Assembly (NCBI GenBank): GCA_009731375.1
Contig: BJOX01000036.1
Span: forward strand, 722,151 to 776,599
Source of the DNA: Paulinella micropora
Taxonomy: Eukaryota; Cercozoa; Imbricatea; Euglyphida
DNA length: 54,449 bases
Direction: 5' to 3'
Shown here piece after piece: positions 1 to 35,653 of the stretch. A program made the translations under genes and the position numbers. Each line of letters opens with the position of its first letter. The first letter of the stretch is position 1. The notes under the pieces were generated by a model. It ran no database searches. It was not told the origin of the DNA and saw nothing but the letters and a program-made list of their open reading frames with translations.

Positions 1-51
<51 letters not shown>

Positions 52-87
52 TTCTCTCTCTCTCACTCAATCTATCTATCTCCCTCA

Positions 88-123
<36 letters not shown>

Positions 124-136
124 TACACACACACAC

Positions 137-200
<64 letters not shown>
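1..200. repeat. TC/CA dinucleotide array
   Basis: Almost pure (TC)n with a short (CA)n block. It runs directly into TTGCAG and the first exon island at 211, so it would serve as a very long polypyrimidine tract for that acceptor. Confidence 0.9.
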
Positions 201-207
<7 letters not shown>

Positions 208-210
208 CAG

Positions 211-23716
<23,506 letters not shown>

Positions 23717-23718
<2 letters not shown>

Positions 23719-24640
23719 CGACAAATTGTGCCGGGTCTTCCGTGGAACATTTGCAACGTGAAGCGACAAATTGTGCCGGGTCTTTCGTGGAGCATTTGTA
23801 ACATTGTGCAAGATTGGACCAAGATTGGGCAACATTGGGTATAATTGGACTAAATTGCACAAGATTGAGTAAGAGTGTGCAACATTACGCATGTGTCGCT
23901 CACGTGATGGCGCTGCCAGCCGATACCTGATCTTTTTCCATTATCAGCCCTCGCCAACCGCGATAAATCATGTACAGTTTTCCGCAATATACACCACGTG
24001 ACGACATCAAAAGAGGTTAGGGGGTCCCTACTTTGCCTAATTTATTTTCCCCTACTTTAGCTAGCGCTTATAGTTTTAGCTTCAACTACTACTTCTACAG
24101 TTTATGTCTGCCTTACTTTATCTTCCCTACTTTGCCTTACTTACAGCTTTTAACTGCCTTATGTACTAGTAGACGTTTAGGTGCGGACGTTTTTGTTCCC
24201 TGTCTTAATTTTGGTATGTACGCGTGCATTTCTGTGTTCCCTCTCTTCATATTGGTTTGTAAGCTTGCGTTTGTGTGTTCCATTTGTTTATTTTTGTACC
24301 TAGGCGTGCGTTTGTGTGTCAGTGGAAGTGAATATGCAGCAGTGCTGCATAGTTGTAACTATCACGATGATGTATGTACGTAACGGTTTAAGATAATTTT
24401 TCGAAATCAGCGTCGAGTAAGTTATATTAACATCAACATCTACTTGTATAGAGCATGCTGTAGACTCCTTTAGAGGATTTATTCGTCAATTTATTTGAAT
24501 GAGGGTCATCATAGTTATAATATTTTTGTGTTAATAATATTAATAATTAATTAATGTTAAGAGTTGATCATCTGTCACGGTCACCAAAACAAAAAAGACC
24601 TAGTTACTATATTAAAAATACTATTAGTTATGCCACGGTA
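23717..24640. other. Intergenic AT-rich stretch with short tandem repeats
   Basis: A 45-bp unit containing ACAAATTGTGCCGGGTCTT is present twice from 23717. A degenerate block of about 55 bp (GCGTGCGTTTGTGTG-like) occurs three times at 24200-24320. No convincing gene is visible. Confidence 0.6.
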
Positions 24641-24643
24641 GTC

Positions 24644-24696
<53 letters not shown>

Positions 24697-25499
24697 CCCA
24701 ATTGCCTCAAGGCATTAAACTGTGACGCCAACTCATAACCCTTTGGTGGTAGATGCTGGGGAGGAGGGTCGTTGCGCGCGTAAAAGATCTTAAACTCCGC
24801 ATATGCTGGTTGATAGCCCAGGACCCANNNNNNNNNNNNNNNNNNNNNNNNNNNNNNNNNNNNNNNNNNNNNNNNNNNNNNNNNNNNNNNNNNNNNNNNN
24901 NNNNNNNNNNNNNNNNNNNNNNNNNNNNNNNNNNNNNNNNNNNNNNNNNNNNNNNNNNNNNNNNNNNNNNNNNNNNNNNNNNNNNNNNNNNNNNNNNNNN
25001 NNNNNNNNNNNNNNNNNNNNNNNNNNNNNNNNNNNNNNNNNNNNNNNNNNNNNNNNNNNNNNNNNNNNNNNNNNNNNNNNNNNNNNNNNNNNNNNNNNNN
25101 NNNNNNNNNNNNNNNNNNNNNNNNNNNNNNNNNNNNNNNNNNNNNNNNNNNNNNNNNNNNNNNNNNNNNNNNNNNNNNNNNNNNNNNNNNNNNNNNNNNN
25201 NNNNNNNNNNNNNNNNNNNNNNNNNNNNNNNNNNNNNNNNNNNNNNNNNNNNNNNNNNNNNNNNNNNNNNNNNNNNNNNNNNNNNNNNNNNNNNNNNNNN
25301 NNNNNNNNNNNNNNNNNNNNNNNNNNNNNNNNNNNNNNNNNNNNNNNNNNNNNNNNNNNNNNNNNNNNNNNNNNNNNNNNNNNNNNNNNNNNNNNNNNNN
25401 NNNNNNNNNNNTATTATTATTATTATTATTGTTGTTGTTGTTGTTGTTGTTGTTATTATTCACTATTATTCACTATTATTATTTTTATTATTGTTGTTG

Positions 25500-25567
<68 letters not shown>
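24640..25567. repeat. ATT/GTT arrays around a 584-bp gap
   Basis: ATT tail array, a unique block (24695-24827) with no recognised content, the gap, then GTT/ATT leading into a SINE. Confidence 0.85.
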
Positions 25568-25834
25568 GACACCGTGATAGCCCAGTGGTCAAGTTCTACC
25601 ATCTGGGCCCTGTCGCCAGTTCGATTCCCGTCGGTGCCACCAGTATTTTCATTGAACATACCGGTCTATTTCTGGACCAGTATTTTCATTGAACATACCG
25701 GCCCGTCTGGAAGTGTTGGAACTGCCCTTGCGGGGGTGTCATTAGAGCTTATCGTCAATTCTTCGTACTCCCCTCACGGGTGAGACGATGGAGGCGCATG
25801 TGCAGAAATGCATCAGCCATTGACAGAGAAGCAC
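25568..25834 (+). mobile_element. tRNA-derived SINE, full copy
   Basis: Head, two 35-bp units and the common tail. It is nearly identical to the copy at 15376-15643. Confidence 0.85.
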
Positions 25835-25849
25835 TATTATTATTATTAC

Positions 25850-25903
<54 letters not shown>

Positions 25904-25938
25904 CATTATTATTATTATTATTATATTAATATTATAAT

Positions 25939-26089
25939 GGACACCGTGATAGCCCAGTGGTCAAGTTTTACCATCTGGGCCCTGTCGCCAGTTCGATTCC
26001 AGTCGGTGCCACCAGTATTTTCATTGAACATACCGGCCCGTCTGGAAGTGTTGGAACTGCCCGTGCGGGGGTGTCATTAGAGCCTATCG
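25939..26089 (+). mobile_element. SINE copy with one 35-bp unit, cut by gap
   Basis: It starts directly after the ATT tail of the copy before it, in the same orientation. Confidence 0.8.
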
Positions 26090-26174
26090 NNNNNNNNNNN
26101 NNNNNNNNNNNNNNNNNNNNNNNNNNNNNNNNNNNNNNNNNNNNNNNNNNNNNNNNNNNNNNNNNNNNNNNNNN

Positions 26175-26233
<59 letters not shown>

Positions 26234-26307
26234 GGACACCGTGATAGCCCAGTGGTCAAGTTCTACCATCTGGGCCCTGTCGCCAGTTCGATTCCCGTCG
26301 GTGCCAC
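26234..26307 (+). mobile_element. SINE head, cut by gap
   Basis: The tRNA-like head after another ATT array. It is the third SINE in a head-to-tail row. Confidence 0.8.
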
Positions 26308-26512
26308 NNNNNNNNNNNNNNNNNNNNNNNNNNNNNNNNNNNNNNNNNNNNNNNNNNNNNNNNNNNNNNNNNNNNNNNNNNNNNNNNNNNNNNNNNNNNN
26401 NNNNNNNNNNNNNNNNNNNNNNNNNNNNNNNNNNNNNNNNNNNNNNNNNNNNNNNNNNNNNNNNNNNNNNNNNNNNNNNNNNNNNNNNNNNNNNNNNNNN
26501 NNNNNNNNNNNN

Positions 26513-26698
26513 TATTTAGGGAGTACATAGGCCATCGGTCCTTTCCATGGGCTGATTGGTATAAAGCTCCTAGAGTAATGTTCTATGCCGTCACTTCCTT
26601 TATTCCACCGATTGGTGTGGAGACTTTCCTTATGGAATGGAGGACTGGATGCACATGGCCTTTTGGCTCAGCAATTGGCAGAAGATACACTAATACAC
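26513..26698 (+). mobile_element. Element B: short retroelement with an (ATT)n tail
   Basis: A block of at least 180 bp starting TTTAGGGAGTACATAGG and ending GGCAGAAGATACACTAATAC before a 120-bp ATT array. Copies lie on the minus strand at 38857-39018 and 39399-39572. Its 3' end resembles those of the SINE and the LINEs. It could be a second SINE or the 3' end of an unseen LINE. Confidence 0.65.
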
Positions 26699-26816
<118 letters not shown>

Positions 26817-29429
26817 GTCCATGTGCATGCGGATGCCGGCCGGCATCATCCGGTGCCGCCCGGCATCTATTTTTTAGTGACTGATTTTTAAAAAATTCTC
26901 CCGAGACAACCGGAGCTGTTTTTGTGAAAAAACTCTAGTAAAATGTAGTAAAAATCCTCAAAAATCGACTGGTAAAATTTCAGCGCAGTCCTTTGAGTCG
27001 AAGTTATTTTTTTATTTTTTCAAAGTGCTGACCCTCAGGCTGCCTTTTTTCCACGTGAAGTCGTTTTTTGGCACCAAGATGGAGGTGGGTGACACCCTTT
27101 CAATCCCTGTTGCAAAGTTTGGGAGGGCTGGGCCTGAAAAAAATTCGGGGATCCTTCTTATAGGAACATTGTGGCTTTGGGAAAGCTGAAAGAAAAAGAA
27201 ACAAAACACAAAAAAGTTCATGTTCCCATGCGTTTTGATGAGAAGTATTATTTCATGGGAATCAAGAGTTGCACCCCATACCCTCGCATGAGGGGTCGAG
27301 TTACAAGTTCATAGATGGGGATGGAGAAAAGGTGGAGGCAGTGGTTTCAGAGGACGAGCGAGGAGGAGGGGGAGGAGGAGGTAGAACAGAAAGATGAGAA
27401 GAAGGAGCAGGTTCAGGAAGAGGAAAACGAGGAGGAGGAGGAAGGTGATGACGATAAAGGCCCCCCGGGGCCGTATACAACCCCAGCCACCACACAGCCC
27501 AGCAAGTAGAGGAGGAGAAAGCAAAACTGTTGCAAAAGGGATTTGAATGGGTGTTGGGTCCGCAGACGGTGGACTGGAGCAGCGATCGACCTCGACACAA
27601 GTCGAGGTCGAGCATGGACTCGCTTTTCGACGTCGCCCCTCTCTCGTTCTTCTCTCAGTCTCTCCTTCTCCTCTTGCTTCTTGCACTATTCCAGTTACCC
27701 TCACACTCCCCAACACTTTTTCTATCTTTCTATGTTTTTTGTTTTGAATTATGTTTTGTATTTGCAGAGAGATTTGAGAAAGAAAATAAAGTTTCAATAC
27801 TTGTTTTCGTTGTTGCTTTTTTGTTAATCATGGTGTCCACTTTGCTCCCTGTTTTTTTAGCCATTTGCCAATTTTTTTCTTTTTTTTTTGTTGTTGTTTT
27901 TTTTGTGTTTGTAGACACTTTATGCATTTTTTCCCAACGTCAATGGTACCAACTATACTGACCCTCACTTCGGCAGAGTTGGCCAAGGAGATGTACCCCC
28001 GTACAAGAGTCCCATTGACAGAGGCAGAGTTTTGGAGTTTCGTGGGCATCCTTATCAAGATTTCCTTGGCGGATAGGGGACGCAGACGGTGCCATTGGTC
28101 GAAAACGAGTGAAATGGGCACAGATGGGCTACCGGGGGATGATTTTGGGAAGTTAATGGCCTGTGATCTGTTCGATGCAATTTTGAAGTGCCCAAGGCTT
28201 GGCCCCCCCCCCCCCCCTNNNNNNNNNNNNNNNNNNNNNNNNNNNNNNNNNNNNNNNNNNNNNNNNNNNNNNNNNNNNNNNNNNNNGGGGGGGGGGGGGG
28301 GTATTACTGTGGACGAAAGCATGGGGCAGTATACTGGCGAGGGGATGCCTGGGCAAATGGTGGTCCCAAGGAAGCCTATCCCTGTTGGAAGGGAGTACCA
28401 CACGGTCTGTGACGTGGAGTCTGGGATCTGTATCGCCATGGAAATGATGGAGGATAGGCAAAAAGAGTTTGTAGCAGCTCTGGGTGTTACCACCGCCACT
28501 ACTTTACGATTAACTAAGCCTTGGTGGGGTACGGGACGCATTGTTATCGGAGATTCGTGGTTTGCGTCTGCAAAAACTGTCATGGAGTTGAAGCGAAGGG
28601 GGTTGGATTTTGTGGGCATGGTGAAGACTGCACACACGGGGTTTCCAGTAAAGTTACTTTATAGCTCGAGGGGGGGGGGGGGCAAGGGGGATTTAGCCTC
28701 AGCTGTATGCGAAAAGGATGGCTTAAAGCTGCTCGCAGTGAACCAAAACGACCATAATCAGCAGCAAATTATTGCCACTTGCTCTACTACTTTGGCGGGT
28801 ACACCTCGGAATGCGCGTTTTTCAAAGTCTATGCCACAGGTTCCGCGCTGCCAGGCCGTGGCCTTGTACTATTCAGCTTTTAACGGGTAGATATGTTCAA
28901 CTCCGCTCGTCACGGGTCAAATTCTCTTAATTTATCTATTGCCACTCATAATTGAGTGAAGGTCGATTTCCTAATTTTGCTCGACTTTATTATCACGCAT
29001 GCGTACAGGCATTACCTGAAATTTTCGACAACAGTTTTAGCCAACCTTAATTTAATGAAAGGAGATGGCAGGCCAGGCTACTTCAAAAGCCTGCTTGCCA
29101 AGCAGCTGTTGACGCAGGTGAATGAGGCTGAAATTAATGCTATCTTGTCCCTNNNNNNNNNNACAAGCGTAAACGCACCAATGACGCTCTTAAACTCTGT
29201 GTTGCCGGTGGGCATCACACAAAAAATGACTAAGTTTGGGGGGGGGGGGTAAGGACACTGACCGAGCGGTGATATTAATAGTTGTATTAAATTTTTATTG
29301 ATTTTAATATATGAAATGAAAGATTTAATATTAATTTTAATAAATTTTTGAAAATATTTTTTTTATGACTTTGAAAGTGACTTGAAATGGATGCCGGGCG
29401 GCGTCCATGCGCATAGACATAGACATAGA
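26817..29429 (+). mobile_element. piggyBac-type DNA transposon remnant
   Basis: Subterminal inverted repeats share GCCGCCCGGCATC (26855-26867 and, inverted, 29391-29403), continued by a less exact AT-rich stretch. They flank the transposase remnant. ATT arrays lie on both outer sides. No TTAA duplication is visible at the borders. Confidence 0.6.
27530..29249 (+). pseudogene. piggyBac-type (DDE) transposase, broken
   Basis: A probable 5' exon ends at 27600 (GFEWVLGPQT region) with donor GTCGAG. A 314-nt intron ends TTTGTAG at 27914. The main exon then starts HFMHFFPTSM and contains RTRVPLTEAEFWSFVGILIK, typical of the family N-terminal domain. The first catalytic Asp is in ITVDESMGQY (GAC at 28312) and the second is in IVIGDSWFAS (GAT at 28552). 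The third, in GVDMFN, is reached only after a one-base shift at about 28888. A TGA follows at 28953, then a C-terminal-like IITHAYRHYL segment. Poly-C and poly-G runs flank a 68-N gap inside the gene. An acidic ORF at 27315-27509 may be a further 5' part. The family assignment is by motif only. Confidence 0.75.
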
Positions 29430-29445
29430 CATAATAATAATAATA

Positions 29446-29510
<65 letters not shown>

Positions 29511-29516
29511 TATTAT
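29430..29516. repeat. (AAT)n/(ATT)n array
   Basis: A short ATA block turns into ATT. It separates the piggyBac-type element from the LINE fragment on the right. Confidence 0.95.
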
Positions 29517-29519
29517 GAT

Positions 29520-32000
29520 GGGGGGTTTTAATGAGAATTCGTAAACCAATAAGGACTGTTGTCAGGCCTCATTTGCGTCCACGCGTTGGATCCGAACAAC
29601 TACCGTATCACAAGTAACTTGCAATCAGTACGACGCTTAACCCCCAAGTGAGTGGGAACCGAATCCAAGGACCGGAACCTTCAAGAGGGAAAGACATGTG
29701 GTCGAGCGCGACTCGGCGAACACGTGTGGGCAGCCTTCTGTATGAAAGGGTAGTTTCAAGACAGTCGGGGGGGTAGGTTCTCCAGAGATATTGATTTAGT
29801 GTTACGTTGGATTCAGGTTGGTCGAACGTTCGCATATTCTTTGGGTACTCGTTGGTCTTTCGCAAGGGGTCATGATGGACGTTGGGTTTTCGGGTTCTAT
29901 TAGGTACTCGTTGATCGCGTTCATACTCCTGAGGCAATGGTTGGTTTTGCGTATGGGTTGCCGGAATCTTGCGGTGGGGTCGTCGACTATGTGCAGGTTT
30001 CCGCCTGTTGTCTTTAACTGTTGCTAGGTTCCAAGTCATCAGGGCGTGTTTGGTGGTCATTCTGGTCCTCTGGTGAGTAGGGGGTTCTGGTTGGTACGAC
30101 CAATCTAAGCACGTAAAATGGTTTGTTGGTGGTGGGTTGGCGGGGGGCACTAGGTGCCGAGTTGCTGGCTTGGGCTTGGGGCTGCACTGGATGGGGTGGG
30201 CGTGGTCGGAGTGAGGGTTTGTTGGCCTGGGGTCCCAGGTTGGGCGTTCGAGGCGGAGGTCGGCTTCGGACATGCGTGCATCAGCTTCCAGACAGTTAAG
30301 ACGTGATCGTGGCAGAGTTCTGTGAGGTCTCGATACACTGCAGTCGCCTTCGAGAAGTGGTCTTGGACTGCTTTATATCCCGCGGCAGGAATATAACCTC
30401 TTGCTCCTATGGCTATCATTAGCAGGTTGGGCACACATAGGCCGGTTGATCCCAGTCGGAGGTCCTGTATTTTTTCCTGGTATGCGTGGTACCGGTGCTC
30501 GTATATGCGAGGGTTGTATGCGGGGGCAGCGTTGGCTGTCCATGGTTGTAAGGGCCATTCTATAGGTGGGTTTTCCCCCCTGTGGGAGGTGGGGTCTTTT
30601 GGGTTGTAAGGGGGGTCAATCCGCTTGCCGTTTTTGTTCCAAAGCCGCCGGATACAATCTCCTGATGCATTTACGTACTTAGATTGGTCTATTCTAACTA
30701 GCCATTCGTCTGCTCGGGTCGTGGCTTCGACAAGGTAGATATTTGGGGATATAACGTGGGGTGTTAAGAGGAGATCAGGTTTCCAGGATTGGCGTTCCGT
30801 TCGCAGTTCGCTGGTGAGGGCCGCTGCTGGGTGTACGCGGTTTTGCCGGCATATTTCGCCCCGTTCCTCAAGGCGCGTCCATGCGAGGTCGATGTCGATG
30901 CTGGTTGGTATTGGGACATGTTTGCATTTTTCGGCAATAACCACCATGTGATTGGGCTGCTGGGCTTCGTCTAGGTCGGGGGCCCGTCCAAGGTGTTGCT
31001 TTAAGGCTTGTCTGGAGGCCGCGTGTCGGTGGTTGATGGCTTGTAAGTACTCCGGTGGTGGAGTTTGCTCATAGAGGTCATGTAGTGATCAATGGTGCCA
31101 ATTTTGTCGCAGAATTGGCATTTGGCATCGTCTTTGTTTCGTGTTCGGACGCTTCGCATGGCGGGGGTCTCCACGGCGGATAATTGGGTTAGTAGGATGA
31201 TTCGTATTTCCCAGTCGGCTCTGGTGGTTTGCGGGCTAAGGTATTGGTGGGAGATGCGTTGTGTTTCTCCCCTCATTTCCGACGCTGAGCCCCATTTGAG
31301 GGCAAATCGTGGAGCTGGGGTGAGTTTACTTAGGTTAGTGGATAGTCGATGCCGGAGACACCAGTAGTTCCGGTCTCTGATGGCGGCTTTTGCCTTTAGG
31401 ATGGCTTGTCGGCTGTTGTCCGCTAGTGTGATTTTCCCCGTAAATCGGTGTTGAACTGTGATCACGTATGGGGAGTGGAGTGCAGCATTTCTTGGTATGA
31501 TGTCTTGGGGAGGGAGTTCCCGTCTGAGTTGGATGCCGATCCCAAGGGCACGGAGGGCACGCATCCACTCGATCCCTAGGTGGCCGGAGAATCTGGACTT
31601 GGCTAATAAGTGTTCATGGGAATGCCAGTCAAGGAAAGGTTGGTTTCGAAGGGGGGTTTGGTCTGGGCTGGTCGGCTTTGATGTCCTTCCACGGGGAGTG
31701 AAGAGGTTGGTTCGCCTGGATGGACTGTAGGTAATAAGCTTCCCCAATGGGTGGGTCTTCCCGATAACTGTCGTCGTCTGAATGCCACCCATAAGTAGGT
31801 GGTAGTCTAGCTTGATGCAGGTAGGCGGGGGGGAGCCCGAGGTTGGCAAGCTATTGGAGGATCTGTTGGCTCTGGGGGTCGGGGGTGGGGTGACGTTTTT
31901 GTTCGCGGTTGGGGGTTATGGTGTCCGGGGGTGCTTGGGGCTGCGTGGGTAAGGGGGGTCTGGGATCACTCCCTTTTGGATTCCAGTCTGCGTGTGGGAG
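29520..32000 (-). pseudogene. 3' part of a LINE with restriction-like endonuclease (R2/CRE-like), broken
   Basis: Three open segments in different frames lie head to tail on the minus strand. The first (31849-31001) ends with a zinc-knuckle-like CQFCDKIGTIDHYM, whose last Cys is not seen in frame. The second (30947-30150) has KPDLLLTP, then IYLVEATTRADEWL, resembling the PD-(D/E)xK core of the endonuclease placed after the reverse transcriptase in R2-, CRE- and NeSL-type elements. A Pro/Ser/Thr-rich end follows. The third (30273-29608) is Pro- and Arg-rich and may be 3' untranslated. The frame shifts near 31050. The reverse transcriptase is missing: the fragment stops at the ATT array at 32008, so it is 5'-truncated. 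Confidence 0.55.
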
Positions 32001-32006
32001 GAAGTC

Positions 32007-32007
<1 letters not shown>

Positions 32008-32100
<93 letters not shown>
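32008..32100. repeat. (ATT)n array
   Basis: Pure ATT between the LINE fragment and the Ty3-type remnant. Confidence 0.98.
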
Positions 32101-32101
<1 letters not shown>

Positions 32102-32666
32102 GGCTCCCGGTCTAACTAACCGGGGGAACTAATTAACTCATTGAGGAACTGATAAGTTTACGTATAAGTTTACTGTAATACAATATTAATACAATTTAAT
32201 CAAACTTCTTTTTACGTTTTACCAGTATTTCCCCGCCCCAAGTGCACTGGAAAATTTCCTTTCTTTACTCTAGCAATTTCCTTTGTTTACCTATATCAAC
32301 TCGTATTTTTTCTCACTGGCCGTGCTACTTATCCTTGCACTCTAACCCAGCTACATCCGTTACCACACAACCTGAACCAATTTTAGTATCACCACAGACT
32401 TCCCGCTCAGAACCTTCGTCGTGAGCACAGCTCACAAGCACTAGAGACCATACACTCATCTTACCCTCTATCTTACCCTTGCCCTTGCCCTTTGGCCAAA
32501 CCTAACACTTGAGGGGGTTTTTATGGCAAAGGGGTGAGCACGGTCACTCGTGGTCTGGTAAACCCCTGTTATTAAATAACTATTATTGAAAGTTAAATCT
32601 GCATCTGAATTCTTGCCCTACGTAGGGTTCGGGATTCGACACGTCTGCACCAACAGACCGCCTACG

Positions 32667-33340
32667 ATGTCTGATCATCGCAGAAACAAGCCCTCACGCC
32701 CTGGCGACAACTCCAGAAGCTACGGTCATGGGAATCCAGATCAGCGACGTCATGACATGAACCATCGAAGAAGTAGGTCCACTTCCCAGTACCGCAGAAG
32801 AAGATCAAATCCCCCCCACAACGCATACCAACAACGACCCGACCAACATGACAACAAGAGATACAACAACGATCCACGCCGAGGACGAAGCCCCGAACGA
32901 AGACGCCAACGTTCTTACTCAGGCAAACAACGATCCTTGTCCCCACGGACAACCAGACGTCAAGACAGCAACAGACCACGCACTCGTAACGAAGAACAAA
33001 CAACATACCCGGCAAAAATCAATCTCACACCCAAGCTCTAAGCAAAGCTACGAATATAACCATCGTCTCTCACCACGACAACGAGATCAAAGTCACTCTC
33101 GCTCTCAATCAGCCTCTACAGCAGCCATACCCCAAAGAAGAAAGACTATGACGTCTCGTTCCCTCTCCCATCACCCTATCAGAAAAGTATGGCCCGTCTT
33201 AGGGAAGAAAGAGAAAAGAAGGACAGACAACAACGAGGACGAAACAAACACCAAGCCTCACCACTGCACTTTGATCGTATGGCCACCCTTGATGTTTGTC
33301 ACACTACTCTCCTTATGCAGTTTACAGGCAGGTCAATAGA
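32667..33340 (+). pseudogene. Gag-like Arg/Ser-rich segment
   Basis: The ATG at 32667 opens a 124-codon frame rich in RS, RR and RNxR, ending at 33041. A second frame continues to about 33350, with REEREKKDRQQRGRNKHQ then an HFDRMATLDV segment. The composition suggests an RNA-binding capsid or nucleocapsid part. A splicing-factor-like RS protein is the alternative. It is placed as gag because an integrase follows. Confidence 0.4.
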
Positions 33341-33519
33341 AGTATAGCTTGCTCTCACGCAATCAGAAGATTGAACTAGGAGCAGACAGTGGTCAAGAGC
33401 TAAGAGATGAGGAACGTATTAACACGGCCAGCCCACCCTGATTGGCGAAGCCGAGGCGACTCTCCAGCTCTTATCCACCATTCCGGCACCCCGAGCAGGC
33501 TCTACCCTCTGGTTAGCAG

Positions 33520-35653
33520 TTGAAGGCACACACGCGGCCCTGGATACCCGTCCGAAGTCCCTCTCTTATCGGATCCTCCGCGGCGGCCCCACTCTACGCA
33601 GCATGCAAGCCCCATGGGACTTGGCCATGGTCATTCCCTCCTCTGAACGCTCCCCGATGGTTGCCCGCGATAAGTACGCTCTTTGCAAACCTTTCGCACT
33701 GCTCATGCCTCAGGACTTGGTCCACTGCGTCCCCGATGATATCCTTCCACAGAAGATCGTCGAACACGTGTCGCAAGATCTTGTTCCTCGACGACAACCT
33801 CGTCTGGCTGGTCCACGGACTTGGTATGGAGCAGCATTACATCTATCCTCTCGTCGCCATATCGCACGCGCAGCGCGTCACCCACCAACAGATTATCAAC
33901 GCGCAACGACAAGACGATCTCACGACCCCTCTCTGGACTGACGGTGTCATTTCCGTCTTCGCCGGCTCCGCCGAGCTGACCCTCCGACAAGGCATCGCTG
34001 TCACCATTGACCCCGATCAGTCTTCCGTTAAGGTTTACCCAGAAGAGCTGCGCCGCCCTCTTATCAACTACGCCCATCTCATGCAGAACCACGCCAAAGC
34101 GCCGACGCTTGTCCCTTTCATCAAGGAGCGCTACGTCTGGTTCCGCACCGACGGTACGGATATCATGCACCTTGACGTCCTCGCCGCCCTCCGCGACTGC
34201 CACTTTTGCCAACTGGGTCCACGCTCGCCTGACCCTTAACCACGGCCGCTACTCATCGCTCACGTGGACACATCAAGGACAGGGCATTGGTCTCGCCATG
34301 TCCACATCCGCATCCCCGGCGTCGCTTCTCAGTACATACTGACCATCTTCGATCTTTTCTCGGGATTCTTCCAATTTATCACGTGCATCTCCACGTCCGC
34401 GGAAGAAACAGTCGAACTCATCCTCAACCGGTGGGCCTACATATTTGGTTTTCCGGAATCCATCATAGTTCTTTCGTTGGAACGATGGCCAAACGATTTT
34501 GCAGCGTAGCCGGCCTCGAATGGCTCACCACCGCGCCCTACTCGCATCATCAACTCGGCTAAGTCGAATGCCGCCACAAGGCCATCCGCACGGCCATCCA
34601 GTCTCTCCCCATTAGCAAGGCAGAAAAGACCAACTGGCATCATCCCTTCTCTCTCCTTCGATCAGTGACTGTCTGAGAACACCTATGTATCTACAGCAAC
34701 CGGCACTACCGCCTTTGAAAGAATGCTCGCCCGCAAGCCCCGCTAGCGCTGCACGTTAGACTTTTTCGATTCGCCGGAGATTGTCAATTCCCGCGCCGCC
34801 GCCTCCAGCGCCGCGCTCGACGCCTCACCTACACTGTCACTACAGTCTGCCGAACAGATCGCCCTGCTGAACAGCGCCCGCACTGCTGTCACAGCCTACG
34901 TCAGCGCGTACACCACCGTTACCCGCGCCCGGTACGTCGCTCAAAAGAACAAAGGCCGCCCGCCGCAAGGCTGTCAAGGAATGGAAAGTAGGCAACACAG
35001 CCTCCGTCTACCGCCCAAGCCTTCCAAACAAGGCATTCCTGCTCTTCCCTTCTCCAGTTCGACGGCCCCTACACCATCGTTGAGCAGGTCAGCTCCAACT
35101 GCTTCAAGCTAGCCTGCGTCACCTCAAGACCAACAAGGTATTGAAACGCATCGACCGCTCACACCTCGCCCCGTATACTGCACCCACTGATGGCGTTGCC
35201 CCGCTCAACACGGTCGCAGTAGACGATTACGATGACGACTCAGTCAACTACAGCATCGGCGAAGTCGTTGCATTCATCGACCGCGATCAGGTTAAACTTG
35301 GCATCGTTTTGGATGACGATCCAGAGAACGAGGAAAACGACCTCGTAGTTCATCAGCTCGGTACGATCTCGGACAAGAGCCCTCTCTTCCGTCCCATCTA
35401 CGAAGATACGGAGGACCAATCTACTATCCAGTGCTGGGGTAAACCCTTAGCTACCTGGAAGCCCCTCCTCTTCGACACCACCAACGATCAAGTCGTTCAT
35501 CGCCACATCGAGTGGCGCTCTCACAGGACCAATAAAGACAAAGGCCGACTCCCCGCCAGCGTTCTTAAACGTCTTCGAGGCCCTCTCATCACCGGCGAAC
35601 CCTTCCCACTGCACATCTTCCAGAAAGGTAAGCAGGCAACATCGAAGGAATAG
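33520..35653 (+). pseudogene. Ty3-type integrase and C-terminal module, broken
   Basis: One frame (to 34239) carries LRRPLINYAHLMQNHAK and later RDCHFCQ, which is the HHCC zinc-binding pattern. The core follows in other frames: TIFDLFSGFFQF (first Asp) and WAYIFGFPESI. The usual second Asp is lost in a frame disruption near 34475. The third position is in VECRHKAIRT after a stop near 34561. Further stops lie at 34677-34746. A GPY-like FDGPYTIVEQ stands near 35057, followed by a 170-codon acidic end (35141-35653). It is clearly inactive. Confidence 0.65.

Larger units (their letters stand above)
32101..35653 (+). mobile_element. Ty3-type LTR retrotransposon remnant
   Basis: From left to right: untranslated AT-rich leader, basic Arg/Ser-rich gag-like segment, integrase zinc-binding region, integrase core, and a C-terminal GPY-type module. 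No reverse transcriptase or RNase H motif is visible between the gag-like part and the integrase. No terminal repeats were recognised. Confidence 0.6.

Noticed and set aside
27315-27509. Separate acidic protein gene upstream of the transposase
   Set aside because: It lies inside the transposon borders and consists mostly of Glu runs from GAG repeats. It is more likely a 5' exon or leader of the transposase.
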